In this document: piece after piece, positions 58,807 to 64,000 of the stretch
Numbering within the stretch: position 1 is the first letter of the stretch
How the letters are laid out: each line of letters begins with the position of its first letter
Origin: Rhabdophis nuchalis
Lineage: Eukaryota > Chordata > Lepidosauria > Squamata > Natricidae
Length of the DNA stretch: 64,000 nucleotides
Reading direction: 5' to 3'
Assembly: GCA_039707465.1 (NCBI GenBank)
Contig: CM077651.1
Span: forward strand, 25,347,019 to 25,411,018
The notes under the pieces: generated by a model
Seen by the model: the letters and a program-made list of their open reading frames with translations, nothing else
The model's database searches: none
What the model was told of the DNA's origin: nothing
Position numbers and translations under genes: made by a program

Positions 58807-59280
58807 TGTTGTGGCCCAGCCGGCTCCGGATGAGCTGCTGATGGACTCCTCTATGAGTCTGCTCTGGAGGAGGAGGGCGACCTTGAGAGAGCAGAGAGTC
58901 CGGCTGGTCATCAGGAGGCACCTGGTTCTTGGAGTAGTGGGGAGGATCAAGGCCAGTTTGTCCCTGATGCTAGATTGAGAAGGGCTGAAAAAAGGAAGCT
59001 TCAATTGCATCAGAAGCGAACTCGAAGGATTTGAATTAGTCCCAGCTGCCTAATGACTGGCCCCTCCCAAGAGGGTTTAAAAGGAAGTCTTTGCTAAGAA
59101 AGTCCTTGCAGAGAACAATGTTGGATTTCTAGGTTCGTTTTTATTCGTGTTGATTTTAAGGTTCGTGTTTAGTCGAGTTAGGAAGCTTCGTATCTGTTTA
59201 GAGTCATTCAGGCAAGCAGCCAAGAGAGTCAGTGGCAACTAGCCAGTCTTGTATTAGTCGGAGAAAGGGGGGTCAGAACA
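58807..59280 (+). mobile_element. Solo LTR, 474 bp
   Basis: Begins TGTTGTGGCCCAGCC and ends GGGGGGTCAGAACA, the TG...CA limits of an LTR, with flanks GTTAAC and GCTAAC (5 of 6 match). A TATA-like GGTTTAAAAGGAAG at 59076-59089 fits an LTR promoter. No internal region remains, so it is the product of LTR-LTR recombination. It shares both termini with the solo LTR at 60082-60677, but they differ in the middle. Confidence 0.78.
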
Positions 59281-60081
59281 GCTAACCAAATCTCATGGTC
59301 ATTAGGTGAGGCAACTTCTTGCTGGCTTCCACAACCAAAGTTAGTTTCAAGTCTCAGACTGGTAGGTAGTTAGGTGGCTGCCGCCAGGTGGGGAAGAAAG
59401 TGATGGGTGCATGGGAGTTCGAGAAAGGCATGGCAAGGGTCATTGAAAGATGCACAAGAGTGCAGTACAAATCAGAGAAATTGCACAGGGATGCAGTACA
59501 GTTGGGGAGAGTTTGTGCAGGGGTGTGTGAAAGTTGTGTGAGTGTTCAGGAAGATGGTAAGGGTGTGAGGAAATACATGAGAGGCATAGCAAGGGTTAGA
59601 GAAGGATGGACAAGACTGCAACATGGGTCGGAGAAGCTGTACAATATTGCAACACTGTCAGGGTGAGTCTGTGAGTGTTTGGCACAGCACAAGTGCAGAG
59701 GGCTGAGGGAGGTCCAGAGGTAGGACACTTATCGCAGCAATTTGCAATCTTCCCTGCTGGTTTCCCCACTGATTTTCAGGGAAATCTGGCAGTCAACATT
59801 GCAAATGTCAATCATGTGATTGTGGAGCATCGCACAATCAGTCATAACTCCAAACAGTTGCCAAGTGCTCAGATTATGATAATGTGACTGTGTGGGTGCT
59901 GGGCTGGCTGGAACTTCAAAGACCAGTCATAGCCACCATTTGTTCAACTTTGTAGCTTTGAATGTTCACTGAAACAATGGTCATAGGTTGAGGACTATCT
60001 CTATCTTGTTTTAAACATATAAAAAGAATGGTCTCATTTTTTTTTTGATTAAACAGAATGCTTTCTATGGGAAGAGATTTA

Positions 60082-60677
60082 TGTTCTGACCTAGGCTTCC
60101 CAAGATCATGAAGCAGACTCCTCATCCCGCTAAAACTTCTTTTATTTAGGTTAAAGGGAATTCCTCTCCAGCAAAGTCCCAGCAAACAGACTTTCATGAG
60201 ATTTCACAACCACAGACCTTAAATCAGGCTTGGAGAGTTGCCAGGCCGATACCTTCCAAACGCCACGCAGTAGCAGCAAGTACTTGGCAAGAAATCAGGA
60301 ACAGATCTTCACCCTAATGAATTAAACTAATTGTCTCCTGCAACTCCCCTCCCCTTTCGCTCCTCTTTATTCTCTATGGGAATAATTCACCGTCCACCTG
60401 TGCCTTTACTCCTGAGTTGGCCCTTGCTCCTTAGCTGTTCCCTTCTCCTGGCAGTGTGCACATACGCACATTGGGAACAGGCTCCAGCAGTTCTTCTGCC
60501 CCACTGATATCTGACTTCAAAGGCAGCTGATAACTGTTGGGTGGCCTTGGTCCCATCACAGCCTCCAATGCAGAGCATTCATCAGAGCCTTCCCCAGACT
60601 CCAGGACTGGACCATGTTCCCCCACAACCTCATCACTGTCTGCCACCAGCTCCGTTGGCTGTTGGCGGGCGACAACA
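60082..60677 (-). mobile_element. Solo LTR, 596 bp, minus strand
   Basis: On the minus strand it begins TGTTGTCGCCCGCC and ends CCTAGGTCAGAACA, with AATAAAAGAAG as polyadenylation signal about 60 bp before the end. Flanks ATTTA and CTTTA are a probable 5-bp duplication. The 71- and 63-codon minus frames inside are not retroelement proteins I recognise. Its last 60 bp are repeated at 48119-48178. Confidence 0.78.
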
Positions 60678-62649
60678 CTTTACACTATTAGATTGTTCAG
60701 TAGAACTATGTTACGGCTACTACCAGTAGGAATTAGTTTACTAAGTGTAAGTGGGAAGAATGCTTCTGTGCCCTTGAAAACAGATCCAATCTCTACTTGA
60801 GTCTGCAGCAAATGAGGCACTGTTCTAAGCAACATTTTTCTTAATAAATTATAATTTCTAATGTTGCCTTTACTGGTGTCACAATCCTTCTTGGGCTTTT
60901 CGCCCTTTGTCTTCTTTCTGTTCTCTTGAGAAGCCTGCCAAAAGGGACTTGCTTCCAATACAAGATTTATACTGATGTCTCTACCAAACGATAATTTTTA
61001 GACAAAATTCCATAGCTCAGCTTTGCTATCAGCTTAAACAAGTTTGTAAGATTTGTGTTTCAGCTGAATTAGAGAGATAAAAAGGTGTGTAGAAATACTA
61101 TATTTTTTTTCATCAGTGTGGTAACCTTTTCTTCAGTCTTAATTTTTTTTTCCTCTGCCTGCATGGTACTTTAACTATTGGATTTCTGATCTGCAATGCC
61201 TGAAGAAGAAGCCGACAGTGAAAAGCTCCTAATTCTCTATCATAACATATTAGAACTGAGATGTAAAATCTGAAAGATAAAAACGTCCTCATGCTTTATT
61301 CAAACTATAAATTCAGATAACAAGTAATTCATTCCTCCCCCCCACCCCAAACATAGTAGGTGGTTTGTGTTCAACCAAAAGTGATGCAAGTGTGAGAATG
61401 ACATGGCAAAACCTCAAAACCCACCACCTTTGGGTCGCCGGGCAATCAAAAAGAGCTCTCTTTGTACTCATGCTGTTAGTAGAAAGAGGCAAGGGTAAGG
61501 AGCAGTAGCAGATGAAACAAATCCACCCATCCATGTTGGGAAAACCAAACATATACAATATTTAAGCATCACATGCTGTTCATATAATGTATGATTATGG
61601 CAACTTTTAGATTTTAGGAATCAGTCTGCCTCATTGTGGACTCTGGTAAGCAGAAAGCCATGTGTTGTGTTATTGCCGTCTTCTTATAATTTCAGCCTGA
61701 CCCATGGACTCTGCACACTCTATAGGCATACATTATATATGCCTAAAAGAGGAACTTAGTTGCAATATCTATGTTGTTGGTTTGAGCTTCGAGCTTGGCG
61801 AATTGGTTGCAAATGTTCCGTCCCCATTCAAGGAGACATCTTCAGTGTGCTTTGGATTGTGCTTGTCTGGATTGTGCTGTGTGCTGCGCTTTTTTGCAGG
61901 GACAGCACTTTTACACTGTTATACAAGCTGTATACTCACTACTATACATTGTAACCAAGTGTTACATGGCTACAATGTACATTGTATTGTCATACAAAAA
62001 GTTATACTTAAATATTTACAAAATGTGAGGGGTGTACTCACTTCTTAATATACTGTAAAATACTACCCAGTCATGCAGCAAAAAACCCCATCACTGTTTG
62101 ATTTCCATTGCTAAAATCAGTCTTTTAGCTGGCAGGGCTTGTGAGAAATCTAAACATCACCCATTGAGTCAGTCTTTGGGGCAAGATTCAATGGCTTTGC
62201 ATCATTATCCTCCAGTTGATTGAGAACAGGACTGAAGAAGACTGACAGGGAAATTGTATATTCATGTCAACTTGGCTGGAAGGTAGATGGACTTGGCAAA
62301 GATCCTTGAGACCCAGCTTCAAAAAGTCTATCTTTGATGATCCATTGTCACTCTCTTGTTTTCCCCACTAAAAGCCATTGGGAACTTCTGCAGGAATTTG
62401 AGACAGCAAGACCCATATGGAGATCTTCTCAGAGCCTCATTCACAGTGCCTTATTGCCTTATTTTACACTTGCCTTACAAAACAGGGAGTCAAAATGCAA
62501 AGGGGTCTTAATGCACGAGAATGCTTGGCATTATATAATAAATCTACTCAACCTCCCTTTCATCGGAAATGGATTGACTTGCAGAATTGTAGAAAACTAT
62601 TATTCCTGCTAGCTATAAGAGAAATTAGCATATGCTTTATGTTTGCGAG

Positions 62650-62961
62650 AGATGCAGTGGCTCAGTGGCTAAGATGCTGAGCTTGTCGATCAGAAAGGTC
62701 AACAGTTCGGCGGTTCGAATCCCTAGTGCCGTTTAATGGAGTGAGCTCCCATTATTTGTCCCAGCTTCTGCCAACCTAGCAATTCGAAATCACATAAAAA
62801 ATGCAAGTAGAAAAATAGGAAGCACCTTTGGTGGGAAGGTAACAGCATTCTGTGCTCCTTTGATGTTTAGTCATGCTGGACACATGACCACAGAGACGAG
62901 CACTGCCCCCTAGAGTCAGGAACCACTAGCACATATGTGTGGCGAGAACCTTTACCTTTAT
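62650..62961 (+). mobile_element. Sauria-type SINE: tRNA head, BovB-like 3' end
   Basis: The A box TGGCTCAGTGG (62658-62668) and B box GGTTCGAATCC (62712-62722) are both well preserved, so RNA polymerase III promoter elements are intact. The 3' part (CATGCTGGACACATGACCAC, GCACTGCCCCCTAGAGTC, GAACCTTTACCTTTA) matches the BovB LINE 3' end used for mobilisation in trans. About 310 bp, near full length. Confidence 0.88.
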
Positions 62962-63605
62962 GCTTGCATGATAGGCTTTGGCCTGGATTAAGTGTAATTT
63001 TTATGACCCAAAGCTACCCTGACTGGAGAAATGGCATGCCTCAAAGTTACCTGAGCTCCTTCTAATTCAGCAGAAAACCAGGCCACTAAATTTGTTTCTT
63101 ACATTATTAGGTGATCATCTGAATAAATCACCTCTGGTGGTGAGGAAGACTGGGCAAATTATTCCTCCAAGATAACACATTATTTTTCTTTATAGTAATC
63201 AAACCAAAGAATATGTTGATAATGTAAAAGAAATATAAAAAACCCAAACTTGTGAATCCTTTCAACTATCCTGTTTTCATTTATATTTTTGATTATATTT
63301 TTACTCAAAATAATAAATAATTATTTATAAAATAAAAGTGCCAATGTCTGCATATAGAACAAGGGATGTACAGGATTGGGATGAATTATCAGTATTACAT
63401 AATTCAGTTATAAGGTAGCACCAGACTTAGTTCTTTTCTTGATAGAATTCGAAGTTCATTATTGTTGTATGTCTTATGTAAGGAAGATAAGTTCTTATCT
63501 AACATTTATTTTACCAGTGATTCCTCTTAGTTATCTGTGATATGGTCTCAGAGATCATGAAATGGCTACTAGATTCGATTGCTGCATATTACCTCAGCTA
63601 TAAAT

Positions 63606-63872
63606 CAGTGGTGGGATTCAAATTTTTTTACTACTGGTTCTGTGGGCATGGCATGGCTTGGTGGGCGTGGCAGGGGAATCTCCATTCCCACCCTACTCCA
63701 GGGGAAGGTTACTGCAAAATCCCCATTCCCTCCTGTCAGCTGGGACTCGGGAGACAGAGAATAGATGGGGGCGGGGCCAGTCAGAGGTGGTATTTACTGG
63801 GTCTCTGAACTACTCGAAATTTCCGCTACCGGTTCTCCAGAACTAGTCAGAACCTGCTGAATACCACCTCTG
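63606..63872. mobile_element. hAT MITE of the CAGTGGTGGGATTC type, 267 bp
   Basis: Starts CAGTGGTGGGATTCAAAT and ends GCTGAATACCACCTCTG. Flanks CTATAAAT and ATATAAAC match in 6 of 8. The interior has GGTGGGCGTGGC and a second, internal AGAGGTGGTATTTACTGG end (63784-63801), suggesting two copies fused or one inside the other. Confidence 0.8.
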
Positions 63873-64000
63873 ATATAAACATATCCTACTATAAATTTGT
63901 TGAGAAACAGGAAGATGTTTTTGGATTCCTTTGTGTTTTAGATTTGAGGCCACTATATACAAATAATACTGGAACCAATGGGTCTTTGATCTAATGCCAC

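Larger units (their letters stand above)
58299..60003. mobile_element. Squamate MITE (GTCCTTGACTTA ends) hosting two later insertions
   Basis: Left end CAGGTGGTCCTTGACTTATG and right end CATAGGTTGAGGACTATCTC are inverted. Internal motifs near the right end (AATGTTCACTGAAACAATGG) fit a common snake element. It is split by a hAT MITE at 58349-58725 and by a solo LTR at 58807-59280. The interior 59420-59670 contains two diverged copies of a ~160-bp unit (GGCATGGCAAGGGTCATTGA and GGCATAGCAAGGGTTAGAGA). Confidence 0.72.
31941..64000 (-). other. CLYBL: Inferred large upstream CLYBL intron, repeat-rich
   Basis: No exon of CLYBL or any other gene was found from here to the end of the window. I looked on the minus strand for the missing RAVLYVPGN and DCEDGV segments and did not see them. 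In human the corresponding intron is large. The interval is dense in transposons, listed separately. Blocks in which I see nothing nameable include 35000-36080, 40100-42780, 45000-46900, 50330-52030, 54000-55440, 55900-57230, 60690-62640 and 62965-63600. Confidence 0.6.

Noticed and set aside
60387..60646. 63- and 71-codon minus frames
   Set aside because: Inside a solo LTR; no similarity to retroelement proteins that I recognise.
62650..62725. Functional tRNA gene
   Set aside because: A and B boxes are present, but the body does not fold as a tRNA and continues into a BovB-like SINE tail.
31941..64000. First two CLYBL coding exons
   Set aside because: I looked on the minus strand for sequence encoding the RAVLYVPGN and DCEDGV segments and found no acceptable match; they are inferred to lie outside the window, but a by-eye search can miss them.

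Overview
This is eukaryotic nuclear DNA, AT-rich and full of interspersed repeats, with no bacterial-style gene packing. The repeats point to a squamate reptile, most likely a snake: a tRNA-derived SINE with a BovB-type 3' end, a CR1-L3 ('Snake1'-like) 3' end followed by ATTCC/ATTCT microsatellite, CR1 and L2-like LINE fragments, and many hAT-like MITEs with 8-bp target-site duplications.

The one protein gene I can support is CLYBL, the mitochondrial citramalyl-CoA lyase, on the minus strand. Six consecutive coding exons are readable: 31940-31752, 27685-27584, 25840-25747, 24309-24142, 16484-16360 and 4545-4450. All have GT/AG borders and compatible phases, and joined they give 257 residues without a break, about three quarters of the family's usual ~340. 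The first two coding exons (mitochondrial presequence and the first barrel strands) were not found and probably lie beyond position 64000. Positions 31941-64000 would then be part of the large upstream intron. Positions 1-4449 are the 3' flank, which in other vertebrates faces ZIC5/ZIC2.

Region by region. 1-4449: 3' flank with one palindromic hAT MITE and a CpG-retaining block near 1.1 kb. 4546-16359: last intron, holding a palindromic MITE, a 5S-derived fragment and a nested transposon cluster (6680-10180) with a 1.3-kb hAT-like element (long inverted repeat plus a ~440-bp polypurine tract) and an L2-like LINE with an open 3' reverse-transcriptase reading frame; the rest is AT-rich and repeat-poor. 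16485-31751: the other introns, with one GC-rich hAT MITE and an unexplained broken coding-like stretch at 18057-18528. 31941-64000: densely seeded with mobile elements, including several hAT MITE families, tRNA SINEs, L2/CR1-L3 fragments, a Penelope/LINE ORF fossil, an internally deleted Tc1 transposon, an element with inverted 14-bp minisatellite ends, and a stack at 58.3-60.7 kb of one MITE invaded by a hAT MITE and a solo LTR, next to a second solo LTR.

No rRNA operon, functional tRNA gene, CRISPR array, operon or prokaryotic system was seen. I found no clearly new functional system; the most interesting objects are the structural ones (inverted-minisatellite element, hAT with giant hairpin and purine tract, Tc1 deletion derivative, nested elements). 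All family assignments come from reading by eye, without database searches.
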